This document shows, in pieces, positions 8,584-15,578 of a DNA stretch of 35,394 bases (position 1 is the first letter of the stretch; every line of letters begins with the position of its first letter). The notes beneath the pieces are model-generated. The model searched no databases, had not been told where the DNA came from, and saw nothing but the letters and a program-made list of their open reading frames with translations. Position numbers and translations under genes: made by a program. The stretch comes from DATCZS01 sp036525795 (GTDB lineage: Bacteria > Actinomycetota > Acidimicrobiia > Spongiisociales > ZC4RG35), in contig DATCZS010000061.1 in the NCBI GenBank assembly GCA_036525795.1, positions 1 through 35,394 on the forward strand, read 5' to 3'.

Positions 8584-8714
8584 CCGTCTTCTCCTCCTGC
8601 CTGGACGGGCCCGAGCCTGACGACCGCCCCGGCAGCACTGCCTCCGAACTCGTACTGCCGTCAGGAAGATGCACGAACCGGTGGCATCCCTTTTGATGCC
8701 ATGCCACCACGCTA
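8584..8714 (-). promoter_or_regulatory. Putative promoter and long structured 5' leader of the RRM gene
   Basis: On the minus strand, TAGCGT (plus coordinates 8709-8714) is a plausible -10 box. A transcript starting about 7 bases later would have a roughly 115-base leader. Its 5' tip can fold as GGCATC/GATGCC (8695-8700 with 8683-8688), or alternatively GGTGGCAT can pair with ATGCCACC (8701-8708 with 8680-8687). A second fold pairs CCTGACG (8659-8665) with CGTCAGG (8616-8622), with GCAG/CTGC inside. Few other genes here have a leader this long, so regulation at the RNA level, perhaps by temperature or autoregulation, is an inference. Confidence 0.45.
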
Positions 8715-8765
8715 CTCATTCCTGAGCCGGTACGCCATATCGGTCTCATGTTCGTCTTCTCGCTC

Positions 8766-8801
8766 TACACTGTGAGAGCCGGGCCACGCCCGGTGGCTCT
8801 C
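8766..8801 (+). promoter_or_regulatory. Putative promoter and inverted repeat upstream of the DEAD-box helicase
   Basis: TACACT at 8766-8771 is a good -10-like box 73 bases before the helicase GTG. Immediately after it lies an imperfect inverted repeat: GAGAGCC-GGGC (8774-8784) pairs with GCCC-GGT-GGCTCTC (8788-8801), leaving a 3-base bulge. It may be a 5' mRNA hairpin or, since it falls at the likely transcription start, a protein-binding site. Confidence 0.4.
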
Positions 8802-8844
8802 CCGAACGCGGATCGAGCCTCGCGCGATCACGAGTTGTCATCGA

Positions 8845-10086
8845 GTGCAGTCCCAATCAACGCCCGTCACCGGATTCACGGCTCTCGGAGTTTCCGAGGC
8901 CGTCGCAGCCGAACTTGCCCGCCGCGGGATCGTCAGCCCGTTCCCCATCCAGGAGATGGCCGTTCCCGACGCCATGGCCGGCAAGGATGTGCTGGGCAAG
9001 GCCAAGACAGGGTCGGGCAAGACCCTGGCATTCGGCCTCCCCATCGTCGAACGCGCCGCCCGGTGCCAGCCGAAGAGACCGATGGCAGTCGTGCTCGTTC
9101 CCACCAGGGAGCTGGCCGTGCAGGTCGCCGACGAGCTGCGCCCCCTGCTCGGGGCCGTCGGGTCTTCGGTGGTGACGGTGTACGGCGGCGCCCCGATGAA
9201 GCCGCAATTGCAGGCGCTGTTGGACGGCGTCGAAGTCGTGGTCGCCACGCCCGGGAGGTTGATCGACCTCATCGAGAGAGACGCCGTGACGATGCAGGCT
9301 GTCGAGATCGCCGTCCTCGACGAGGCCGACGAGATGGCCAACATGGGCTTCCTGCTCCAGGTGAATCAGATCATGCGCCGGGTGCCGGACCGGGCACAGG
9401 TCATGCTGTACTCCGCCACGCTCGACTATCGGGTCCAGTCGTTGATCGACAAGTACATGAACGATCCGGTCTACCACACGGTGCAGTCCGAGACGGTCAC
9501 GGTCGAGGAGTCCGAGCACCGATTCCTCGAGGTCCACCGGCTCGACAAGCCGAAGCTGGTGGCACGCCTGGCGCAGAATCACGAGCGTGTGCTGGTGTTT
9601 GTGAGGACCAAGAGGAACTGCGATCGGGTGGCCGAGGATCTCCAGAGCCTCGGGGTGTCGGCGCGGGCGATTCACGGCGACATTCAGCAGCGCCATCGCC
9701 AGAAGGCACTCGACGGGTTCTCCGAGGGGAGGACGCCGGTGCTCGTCGCCACCAATGTCGCGGCGCGCGGTCTGCACATCGACAACGTCGGTCTGGTGAT
9801 CCACTACGACCCACCGGACGACGCCCGCACCTACGTGCATCGCTCGGGCCGTACCGCCCGCGCCGGGGAGGAGGGGCTGGTGGTGACGCTCGTCGAGTGG
9901 GATCAGAGAGATGCCGTGCGCGCCATCCAGCGCGAGGCGGGTATCGCCCAGCCGATCGTGAAGATGTTCTCCAACGATGAGCGCCTCGCCGACCTGGTCG
10001 GATGGAGCCCACCCGTCGAAGACGAGGCTCCCCCCAAGCCGGTGGCCCGCTCGACGAACCGGCCAAAGAGGCGCAGGCGGGTCTGA
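8845..10086 (+). CDS. DEAD-box RNA helicase
   Basis: A 413-residue ATP-dependent RNA helicase. Motifs in order: Q motif around GFTALGV...FPIQ (10-36), Walker A AKTGSGKT (53-60), PTRELA (87-92), DEAD (159-162), SAT (190-192) and HRSGRTAR (332-339). A short basic tail (RPKRRRRV) follows and probably adds RNA affinity. It resembles the RhlE/DeaD group used in ribosome assembly and mRNA turnover. The GTG at 8845 places the Q motif correctly; no strong ribosome-binding site is visible. The 5' region is long (about 70 bases after the -10 box), which fits a cold-responsive helicase, and its divergent neighbour is an RRM RNA-binding protein. Confidence 0.93.
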   Translation: MQSQSTPVTGFTALGVSEAVAAELARRGIVSPFPIQEMAVPDAMAGKDVLGKAKTGSGKTLAFGLPIVERAARCQPKRPMAVVLVPTRELAVQVADELRPLLGAVGSSVVTVYGGAPMKPQLQALLDGVEVVVATPGRLIDLIERDAVTMQAVEIAVLDEADEMANMGFLLQVNQIMRRVPDRAQVMLYSATLDYRVQSLIDKYMNDPVYHTVQSETVTVEESEHRFLEVHRLDKPKLVARLAQNHERVLVFVRTKRNCDRVAEDLQSLGVSARAIHGDIQQRHRQKALDGFSEGRTPVLVATNVAARGLHIDNVGLVIHYDPPDDARTYVHRSGRTARAGEEGLVVTLVEWDQRDAVRAIQREAGIAQPIVKMFSNDERLADLVGWSPPVEDEAPPKPVARSTNRPKRRRRV

Positions 10087-10125
10087 GATCTCCCGGCTCT
10101 TGCGGGGGAGGACGGTGACGGCGCC

Positions 10126-10590
10126 TCAGCCGGCGAGCCGCGGCGGGAATCCGCCGGTTGCGATCGGTCCCCAGCGGTCGATGTCGATGGTGAGGAGCGA
10201 CTTTCCCTGGATTCGCATCGCCTGGCGGTACTCGTCCCAGTCGGGATGCTCTCCGGCGATGCAGCGGAAGTATTCGACGAGCCCCTCTTCGGCCTCCGGC
10301 ATGTCGGTGACGGTCGCCGTGCCGTCGACCTGCACCCAGGCGTCGCCGAAGTCGTCGCTCGTGACGCACACGGAGGCACGCGGATCCCGCCTCAGATTCC
10401 GGGTCTTGGCGCGCTCGGGATAGGTCGAGACGACGAGGCGGCCATCGCGGTCGACGCCGCCGGTCACCGGCGAGAGCTGCGGCCCGCCGTCGCTCCGAAA
10501 CGTGACGAGGAGCCAGTGGTGCCGGGTGCGAATGAAGTCGAGGAGCTCATCGAGGTCGACAGGGGTCTCGGTTGCGATCTTCCGGGCCAC
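10126..10590 (-). CDS. PPOX-class F420-dependent oxidoreductase (pyridoxamine-phosphate-oxidase fold)
   Basis: A 154-residue split-barrel flavin/deazaflavin-binding protein. Features are the N-terminal helix, the strand HHWLLVTFRSDGGPQLSP, then the DGRLVVSTYPERAKTRNLRRDPRASVCV block typical of the actinobacterial 'PPOX class F420-dependent' family. Members reduce diverse substrates with F420H2, or bind FMN or heme; the exact cofactor cannot be read from the sequence. The start is GTG at 10590, 6 bases after TACCCT (plus-strand 10597-10602), so it is probably leaderless. Its promoter lies back to back with that of the aromatic-pathway leader peptide at 10662. Confidence 0.85.
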   Translation of the reverse strand: MARKIATETPVDLDELLDFIRTRHHWLLVTFRSDGGPQLSPVTGGVDRDGRLVVSTYPERAKTRNLRRDPRASVCVTSDDFGDAWVQVDGTATVTDMPEAEEGLVEYFRCIAGEHPDWDEYRQAMRIQGKSLLTIDIDRWGPIATGGFPPRLAG

Positions 10591-10622
10591 GGTTCGAGGG
10601 TAGGCGACCCGGCGAGTTCGGG

Positions 10623-10652
10623 TTGCCGAAGAGCGCGAATCCCGTGTAGGTT
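10623..10652 (+). promoter_or_regulatory. Promoter of the aromatic leader peptide and DAHP synthase/chorismate mutase gene
   Basis: TTGCCG (10623-10628) and TAGGTT (10647-10652) are separated by 18 bases, a fair match to a housekeeping sigma-factor promoter. The expected start is near 10659-10661, so the leader-peptide ATG at 10662 would be at or almost at the 5' end of the RNA. Confidence 0.6.
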
Positions 10653-10661
10653 GTGGGTTCG

Positions 10662-10724
10662 ATGTCCAGCAGCCGATTCTTCGTGTACTTCGTCTTTACC
10701 GGGCCCCGGCCCGGGATGGCGTGA
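10662..10724 (+). CDS. Phe/Tyr-rich leader peptide (attenuation sensor)
   Basis: A 20-codon ORF encoding MSSSRFFVYFVFTGPRPGMA. Five of the seven codons from 10677 to 10697 are Phe or Tyr (F, F, V, Y, F, V, F), a density expected of a ribosome-stalling sensor for Phe/Tyr-tRNA supply and very unlikely by chance. It starts 9 bases after the TAGGTT -10 box, so it is likely translated from a leaderless or nearly leaderless RNA. It ends 92 bases before a gene for an aromatic amino-acid enzyme and is followed by competing hairpins (see 10699-10781). Known analogues are pheL/pheA leader peptides of enterobacteria; as I recall, an aromatic leader ORF has also been described in Corynebacterium. Confidence 0.82.
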   Translation: MSSSRFFVYFVFTGPRPGMA

Positions 10725-10781
10725 TGCACTGAGAGCGGTCCGCACCACACCAACCCGGAGCCTGGGGCTCCGGGTTCTTTG
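10699..10781 (+). promoter_or_regulatory. Transcription attenuator with terminator and antiterminator hairpins
   Basis: Segment 1:2: CCGGGC (10699-10704) pairs with GCCCGG (10709-10714). Segment 2:3 (antiterminator): CCGGGATGG (10711-10719) pairs with CCAACCCGG (10750-10758), 8 of 9 positions. Segment 3:4 (terminator): AACCCGGAGCC (10752-10762) pairs perfectly with GGCTCCGGGTT (10766-10776), followed by CTTTG. Segments 2 and 3 are each shared, so the folds exclude each other. A ribosome stalled on the Phe/Tyr codons would cover segment 1, leave segment 2 free and allow read-through; one that reaches the stop codon at 10722 would cover segment 2 and let the terminator form. Confidence 0.78.
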
Positions 10782-10816
10782 ATTCCCGGTGCCCCCTCCG
10801 CCCCTCGGAGGATCCC

Positions 10817-11863
10817 ATGCAGCGCAAAGCCAGTAGAGCGGAGACGACCGCCACCACCGTCGTGACGGTGGGCAATGCCCGTATCGGCCACGATCCGTTC
10901 CCGGTCATCGCCGGCCCGTGCGCCGTCGAGTCCGAGGCCCAGATCATGTCGGTGGCCGAGGCGGTGGCCGAGGCGGGTGGATCGGTGCTGCGCGGCAGTG
11001 CCTTCAAACAGGGAAGCTCGCCGTATGACTTCCGGGGTCTGGGCGACGAAGCCCTCTCGATGCTGAACCGGGCCGGGAAGGCCGTGGGCCTGCCGACGGT
11101 GTCCCAGGTCCTCGAGCCCGCCGACGTGCGGGCGGCCGCCGAGCTCGTCGACATGATCGAGATCCACTCGGGTTCGATGCAGAACTTCGAGTTGCTGCGC
11201 GAGGCGGGCAAGGCGGGAAAGCCCGTGCTGATCAGGCGGGGCCCGTCGGCCACCGTCGACGAGTGGCTGTGGGCGGCGGAGTACGTGCTCGCCGAAGGCA
11301 ACGATCAGGTGGTGCTCGTCGAGCGCGGCATCCGCACGTTCGGGGGCTCGAGCGGTGACATGCTCGACATCACGTCGATCCCCGAGATCAAAGAGCTCTC
11401 TCATCTGCCGATCCTGGTGGATCCATCGCACACTCCCGGCGGCGCCGGGCGGGTGCCTCCTCTCGCTCTCGCCGCCCAGGGCGTGGGTGCAGACGGCCTC
11501 ATCGTCGAGGTCCACCCCGACCCCGATCAGGCGCTGACCCGGGGCCCGCAGCAGTTGTCGCTCGAGGGGTTCGCCGGTCTCATGTTCCGTCTCGGAGTCA
11601 ACCGCATGCGAGCTCACATCGATCTCGTCGACCGTGAGATCGTCCGGCTGCTCGCACGCCGTCAGCAGATGTCGCTGGAGATCGGGAGGGTGAAGGCGGC
11701 GCGCGGTCTGCCGGTCAGGGCTCCCGAGCGAGAGCGCGAGCTGTTGGAGATCATCCGTCACGAGGCGGAGCTCCAGGGCATCTCCGCCGATCACGTGCAG
11801 GCGCTGTTCGAGCAGGTGCTCGACGAGTCGCGGAGGATCCAAGAACAGATGCGCGACAGCTGA
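10817..11863 (+). CDS. DAHP synthase-like domain fused to chorismate mutase (AroQ)
   Basis: A 348-residue fusion. Residues about 20-255 are a type I-beta DAHP synthase/KDO8P synthase-fold barrel, and residues 260-345 an AroQ chorismate mutase, which converts chorismate to prephenate for Phe and Tyr. The mutase site looks complete by comparison with E. coli: Arg265, Arg282, Lys293, Arg305, Glu306, Ser338 and Gln342. The barrel keeps Cys35, Lys64, Arg173, His205 and Glu231. It lacks the usual KPRTSPY motif (FKQGSSPY here), the GARN motif (HSGS, 117-120), the TRN motif (SGD, 179-181) and the last metal-ligand Asp (Arg242 in ALTRGPQQL). DAHP synthase activity is therefore doubtful. The ATG has GGAGG at 10807-10811. 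Expression is probably controlled by the Phe/Tyr attenuator upstream. It converges on the LLM gene with 3 bases between stops. Confidence 0.85.
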   Translation: MQRKASRAETTATTVVTVGNARIGHDPFPVIAGPCAVESEAQIMSVAEAVAEAGGSVLRGSAFKQGSSPYDFRGLGDEALSMLNRAGKAVGLPTVSQVLEPADVRAAAELVDMIEIHSGSMQNFELLREAGKAGKPVLIRRGPSATVDEWLWAAEYVLAEGNDQVVLVERGIRTFGGSSGDMLDITSIPEIKELSHLPILVDPSHTPGGAGRVPPLALAAQGVGADGLIVEVHPDPDQALTRGPQQLSLEGFAGLMFRLGVNRMRAHIDLVDREIVRLLARRQQMSLEIGRVKAARGLPVRAPERERELLEIIRHEAELQGISADHVQALFEQVLDESRRIQEQMRDS

Positions 11864-11866
11864 CCG

Positions 11867-12643
11867 TCAGGCGTTCCGTTCGTCTCTCCACGCCAGCCAC
11901 GCTCCCAGGCGTGACATGTCGTACTCAGGCCCGGTGAGACCGACGGTGATCTGGGTGACCCCCGCCGCCGCGTAGTCGTCTGCCAGGTGGATGGAGCCGA
12001 TGTCGATGCCGGCAGAACGCTCGATGGCGGCCGGATCGGTGCCTTCGGTGGCACACCATTCGTCGAGCACGGCGTTCTTGTGCCTGATCACTTCGGGCTT
12101 CCCGTAGCCGTGCCAGATGTCTGCGTGGCGGGCGGTGTAGCGCAGGGTCCTCTTCTCGCCGCCACCCCCGATGAGGATCGGGATGTCGCGGGTCGGTGCC
12201 GGATTGAGCTTCTCCAGGCGGGTCTCGATCCGTCCCAGTGCGTCCCGGAGGTCGGTGAGGCGGCCTCCGGCGGTCTTGAAGTCGTAGCCGTACTCCCGGT
12301 AGTCCCTCTCGAACCAGCCGGCACCGATCCCGAGGATCAGGCGGCCCCCGGACATGTGGTCGACGGTTCGTGCCATGTCGGCCAGCAATTCCGGGTTGCG
12401 GTACGAGTTGCACGTCACCAGCGCCCCGATCTCCACCCGTTCGGTCATCTCCGCCCAGGATCCGAGCATCGTCCAGCATTCGAAGTGCGCGCCGTTCGAG
12501 TCGCCGGACAGCGGGAAGAAGTGGTCCCAGTTGTAGACGACGTCGACTCCCATGTCCTCCGCCCTGAGCACGGCGCGGCGGATGTCGTCGTAGGTGGCGT
12601 GCTGAGGCTGGATCTGGACACCCAGGCGAAACGGCCCGGCCAT
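11867..12643 (-). CDS. LLM-class (luciferase-like) F420-dependent oxidoreductase
   Basis: A 258-residue TIM-barrel oxidoreductase of the bacterial luciferase-like family; in actinobacteria most such proteins use F420. Recognisable blocks are RAEDMGVDVVYNWDHFFP near the N-terminus, the VEIGALVTCNSYRNPELLADMARTVD segment and SGGRLILGIGAGWFERDY, all typical of the family. The C-terminal part contains the IPILIGGGGEKRTLR block. The substrate is unknown. Two ATGs lie close together (12649 and 12643); the second has GGGAG at a suitable 7-base distance, while for the first it would be 1 base away, so I chose 12643. A TAGCGT box further upstream would give a short leader. Confidence 0.87.
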   Translation of the reverse strand: MAGPFRLGVQIQPQHATYDDIRRAVLRAEDMGVDVVYNWDHFFPLSGDSNGAHFECWTMLGSWAEMTERVEIGALVTCNSYRNPELLADMARTVDHMSGGRLILGIGAGWFERDYREYGYDFKTAGGRLTDLRDALGRIETRLEKLNPAPTRDIPILIGGGGEKRTLRYTARHADIWHGYGKPEVIRHKNAVLDEWCATEGTDPAAIERSAGIDIGSIHLADDYAAAGVTQITVGLTGPEYDMSRLGAWLAWRDERNA

Positions 12644-12710
12644 GGTCATACTCCCGGTGAGACGGAGGCGGACGCTAGCGATCGATCGTCTCGACCCTGA
12701 GTCCGGGCGC

Positions 12711-13844
12711 TCAGGTGTCGGCGACCGTGTCGGCGATCAGCTCGTCGACCACTGCCTTGAGCGCCTCGTCTTCGTGGGCCCCCTCCTCCAGCGCGGCGCG
12801 GAACGAACGAAGCTGGCGGTGCGACGACGCTCCCCGGCGGGCGATCTCACCGGCGTGCTGGACTTCATCCAGGCACCCGAGCTCGCGAGCGTCTTCTGCG
12901 ATCAGCTCGACCCATTCGTCGACCAGGTCGACGAACGGCATGAGGGCCCCCCGTCCGTAGTCCATGAGCGAGCCGGACGCGCCGTACCGCTGCGCCCGCC
13001 ACACGTTCTCCGAGATGAGCATGTTGGTGTATCTGCGCCACCGCTGATTCTGGGTCCGGAGCCGGTAGAGCATGTGCAGCGTCGCCTGGTACAGCGCGGC
13101 GATGGTGACGGCGTCCTCCCACCTGGTGCAGATGTCGGAGATGCGCATCTCGAGGGTGGGGTAGCGATGCGATGGTCGGATGTCCCACCACACCTTGGTG
13201 GCGTCTTCGATGATGCCGGCGTTCGTGAGGATTCGAATGTGGCGCTCGTATTCCGCCCAGCTCTCGAACTCCTCGGGGAGGCCCGTTCTCGGCATGGTGC
13301 GGAAGACGTTGATGCGGTAGCTCTTGAGGCCCGTGTCGCGTCCTCCCCAAAAGGGCGACGAGGTGGAGAGGGCGAGGAAATGGGGCAGGAAGTAGGCCAC
13401 CTGGTTCATGAGGTCGATCCGCAGTTCGGGATCCTCGATGCCGGCGTGGACGTGCATGCCGCAGATCACGAGTCGCTGGCCGACGACGCCCAGATCCTGG
13501 GACAGCATCTGGTATCGCTCCCCCTCGCTCGGAATCTGCTCCCACCACAGTGCGAAGGGGTGTGTGGATGCGGCGATGATTCGCGACGAGTGCTGGCGGG
13601 CGGCCTCACCCAGCGTCTTGCGGAGGTCTCGAAGGTCGGCTGCGAGTTCGCCGATGCTCCCGTGTGGATGGGTGCCGACCTCGATCTGGGCGCGCAGCAG
13701 CTCGGGTGACACGCGATCCTGGAGCCGATTTCGCGCTTCGTCCCACAACGAGTTGGGAGGATCGACCATCAGATTTCGCGTCTCGGGATCGACGAGCAGG
13801 TACTCCTCCTCGATTCCGACGGTGAGCGACGGCTCCACCAGCAT
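12711..13844 (-). CDS. Carboxylate-amine ligase, YbdK/GCS2 family (glutamate-cysteine ligase-like)
   Basis: A 377-residue member of glutamate-cysteine ligase family 2. The N-terminus has the ATP/metal-binding signature GIEEEYLLVDPETRNL, followed by QIEVGTHPHGSIGE, GMHVHAGIEDPE and SSPFWGGRDTGLKSYR, all family blocks. YbdK-type enzymes join glutamate and an amine or cysteine weakly; in actinobacteria relatives make gamma-glutamylcysteine for ergothioneine. Whether this one serves ergothioneine is unproven, because no egtB, egtC or egtD is nearby. The ATG at 13844 follows TATCGT (plus-strand 13851-13856) by 6 bases, a leaderless layout; there is no Shine-Dalgarno sequence. Confidence 0.88.
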   Translation of the reverse strand: MLVEPSLTVGIEEEYLLVDPETRNLMVDPPNSLWDEARNRLQDRVSPELLRAQIEVGTHPHGSIGELAADLRDLRKTLGEAARQHSSRIIAASTHPFALWWEQIPSEGERYQMLSQDLGVVGQRLVICGMHVHAGIEDPELRIDLMNQVAYFLPHFLALSTSSPFWGGRDTGLKSYRINVFRTMPRTGLPEEFESWAEYERHIRILTNAGIIEDATKVWWDIRPSHRYPTLEMRISDICTRWEDAVTIAALYQATLHMLYRLRTQNQRWRRYTNMLISENVWRAQRYGASGSLMDYGRGALMPFVDLVDEWVELIAEDARELGCLDEVQHAGEIARRGASSHRQLRSFRAALEEGAHEDEALKAVVDELIADTVADT

Positions 13845-13881
13845 GGGGGGACGATAGCCAGAACGTCTCGCGGCGGTCCGT

Positions 13882-14493
13882 TCAACCCGGGAGGTCGAAC
13901 GCCGCAGCCGTTCGCGACCGGCTCCTTTCGGCGGCGTCGCGCACCCAGCATCCCTCGAGATGATCGTTGACCAGTCCCATGGCCTGCATGAAGGCGTAGA
14001 TGGTGGTGGGCCCGACGAAGCTCCAACCCCGGCGCTTCAGATCCTGCGAGATCGCCGTCGAAGTGGCGGTGATCGATGGGATCTCGCCGGGCGCCGCGCC
14101 GAAGGACGCGTGGGGCCAGAAGTAGCCGCCGAGCGAGTCGAACTCGTCGATCAGTTCGAGCGCCCGCCTGGCGTTGTTGATCGTCGAGCGGATCTTGCCC
14201 TGGTGGCGGACGATTCCGGCGTCAGCGAGCAGCCGTTCGACGTCTGAGTCGTCGAATGCGGCCACCTTTTCAGGATCGAATCCGGCGAAGGCAGCCCTGA
14301 AGTTCTCCCGTTTGCGCAGGATGGTCAGCCACGACAGCCCCGCCTGGAACCCTTCCAGGCACACCTTCTCGAACAACCGGTGATCGTCGGCGACGCCGAA
14401 TCCCCACTCCGTGTCGTGGTAGACCGCGTAGTCCGGGGTCGATCCGCCCCACCGGCAACGGGCATTGCCGTCGTCTCCGATCGTCAACTCCAT
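13882..14493 (-). CDS. tag: DNA-3-methyladenine glycosylase I
   Basis: A 203-residue base-excision repair enzyme that removes 3-methyladenine from alkylated DNA. Family features: N-terminal zinc ligands Cys13 (ARCRWG) and His26 (YHDTEWG), and the C-terminal pair His and Cys in NDHLEGCWVR. The helix-hairpin-helix core includes GFQAGLSWLTILRKRENFR and the LADAGIVRHQGKI segment. Length matches E. coli Tag with a short tail. The ATG at 14493 is preceded by CTCCTCC, the opposite of a ribosome-binding site, and by TAGGCT 8 bases upstream (plus 14502-14507), so it is probably leaderless. The frame continues upstream antisense to nothing coding-like in its own family, and those residues were dropped. 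Confidence 0.93.
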   Translation of the reverse strand: MELTIGDDGNARCRWGGSTPDYAVYHDTEWGFGVADDHRLFEKVCLEGFQAGLSWLTILRKRENFRAAFAGFDPEKVAAFDDSDVERLLADAGIVRHQGKIRSTINNARRALELIDEFDSLGGYFWPHASFGAAPGEIPSITATSTAISQDLKRRGWSFVGPTTIYAFMQAMGLVNDHLEGCWVRDAAERSRSRTAAAFDLPG

Positions 14494-14504
14494 CGGAGGA
14501 GAGC

Positions 14505-14816
14505 CTATCCGCTGACGGCCCGGGCGAGGGCGGTGGCCGCCGCGGCCGCCATCACGACGACCAGGAAGGGCATCCGCCGCCACAGGGCGATGACGGCGAC
14601 GCCGACACCCACGTAGCGGGCATCGATCACCAGGTCCCTGCCCTGGGTCGTGACCGATACGGCCACCAGGGCGGCGAGCAGCGCCGCCGGAGCGAGATGT
14701 GCGAGGCGCTCGATGGCGGGTGGCAGGCGCCTCCCGCCGATCAGGAGAGGCCCGGCCGCCTTGAGCGCATATGTGCCGATGGCGAGCACGGCCACGGTCG
14801 TCCACGCCTGGCTCAT
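14505..14816 (-). CDS. azlD: AzlD-family branched-chain amino acid export subunit
   Basis: A 103-residue, almost entirely hydrophobic protein with about four membrane segments, the small partner of AzlC. Together AzlCD export branched-chain amino acids or analogues. The start ATG overlaps the azlC stop as ATGA (14813-14816), so the two are translationally coupled, as in nearly all AzlCD pairs. Typical AzlD features are the conserved TYALKAAGPLLIGG segment and a polar loop before the last two helices. The substrate cannot be deduced. Confidence 0.88.
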   Translation of the reverse strand: MSQAWTTVAVLAIGTYALKAAGPLLIGGRRLPPAIERLAHLAPAALLAALVAVSVTTQGRDLVIDARYVGVGVAVIALWRRMPFLVVVMAAAAATALARAVSG

Positions 14817-15490
14817 CGGCGGCGTCCTCCGACGGCGACCGCGGCGATCGCCGCAACCACGGGAATGCCGGCAGGGGCGACCGGCGTGAGCAGGACGGCG
14901 ATGAGCACGGCACCGAGCGCGACCCGGCGCTGTGCGGGGTCTCGAAGTCGGGGCCACAGCAACGCCAGAAACGCCGCGGGAATCGTCGCGTCCAATCCCC
15001 AGCGCTCCACGACGTTTCCCGCCGACTGCAGCCCGGCGGCCCCGATGACGGTGGAGAGGTTCCAGAGGGCGAACACGCCGACGCCCCCGGCGAGGAAGCC
15101 ATAGCGTCGCAGCGCCGGCTGTCTCTCGGCCGTCGCCACTGCGGTGGACTCGTCGATCACGAGCTGGGAGACGATCGCCCGCCACCACCTCGGCCCCGCC
15201 AGGTCGGGGGCGAGGACGATCCCGAAGGCGAGCGACCGGAGGTTCAGCAGAAGTCCCGCTCCCACCGCTGCCGCCACCGCGCCTCCGTTGCCCAGAATCG
15301 CCACCGCGGCGAACTGGGCCGAGCCGGTGAACACGAACGAAGAGAACCCCACGGTCTCCCAGAGGGTGAGCCCGGCGTCGGCGGCGATGACTCCGAATGC
15401 CGCCCCGTATGGAACGGTGGAGGCGGCAATCGAGAGAGCTCTCAGGAGGATGCGCCGTCGATCGGCTCGTGCGATGGCAGGGGAGGCCAT
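14813..15490 (-). CDS. azlC: AzlC-family branched-chain amino acid export permease
   Basis: A 225-residue membrane protein with about six membrane segments. AzlC motifs visible are PYGAAFGVIAADAGLTLWE, FSSFVFTGSAQFAAVAIL and LLLNLRSLAFGI, followed by DESTAVATAE. With AzlD it forms an exporter for branched-chain amino acids, azaleucine or similar compounds. The ATG at 15490 follows TACGAT (plus 15499-15504) by 8 bases, with a weak TTCGAA 16 bases further up, supporting this start and leaderless expression. An in-frame ATG 27 bases upstream would lie in front of that -10 box and is less likely. No transcriptional regulator (such as AzlB) is adjacent. It is divergent from the molybdopterin oxidoreductase. 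Confidence 0.88.
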   Translation of the reverse strand: MASPAIARADRRRILLRALSIAASTVPYGAAFGVIAADAGLTLWETVGFSSFVFTGSAQFAAVAILGNGGAVAAAVGAGLLLNLRSLAFGIVLAPDLAGPRWWRAIVSQLVIDESTAVATAERQPALRRYGFLAGGVGVFALWNLSTVIGAAGLQSAGNVVERWGLDATIPAAFLALLWPRLRDPAQRRVALGAVLIAVLLTPVAPAGIPVVAAIAAVAVGGRRR

Positions 15491-15578
15491 GGCCGGCGAT
15501 CGTATGCACCGGTGAACCGTTTCGAAACTCGCGGTCCCCGGATGGGGATTGCGGCGGGGTCCTCGTAGATTGAGCGGC

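Noticed and set aside
10087..10125. CTCCCG/CGGGGGAG hairpin between the DEAD-box helicase and the PPOX gene
   Set aside because: The stem is short and imperfect; a terminator is plausible here but the sequence does not show it clearly.
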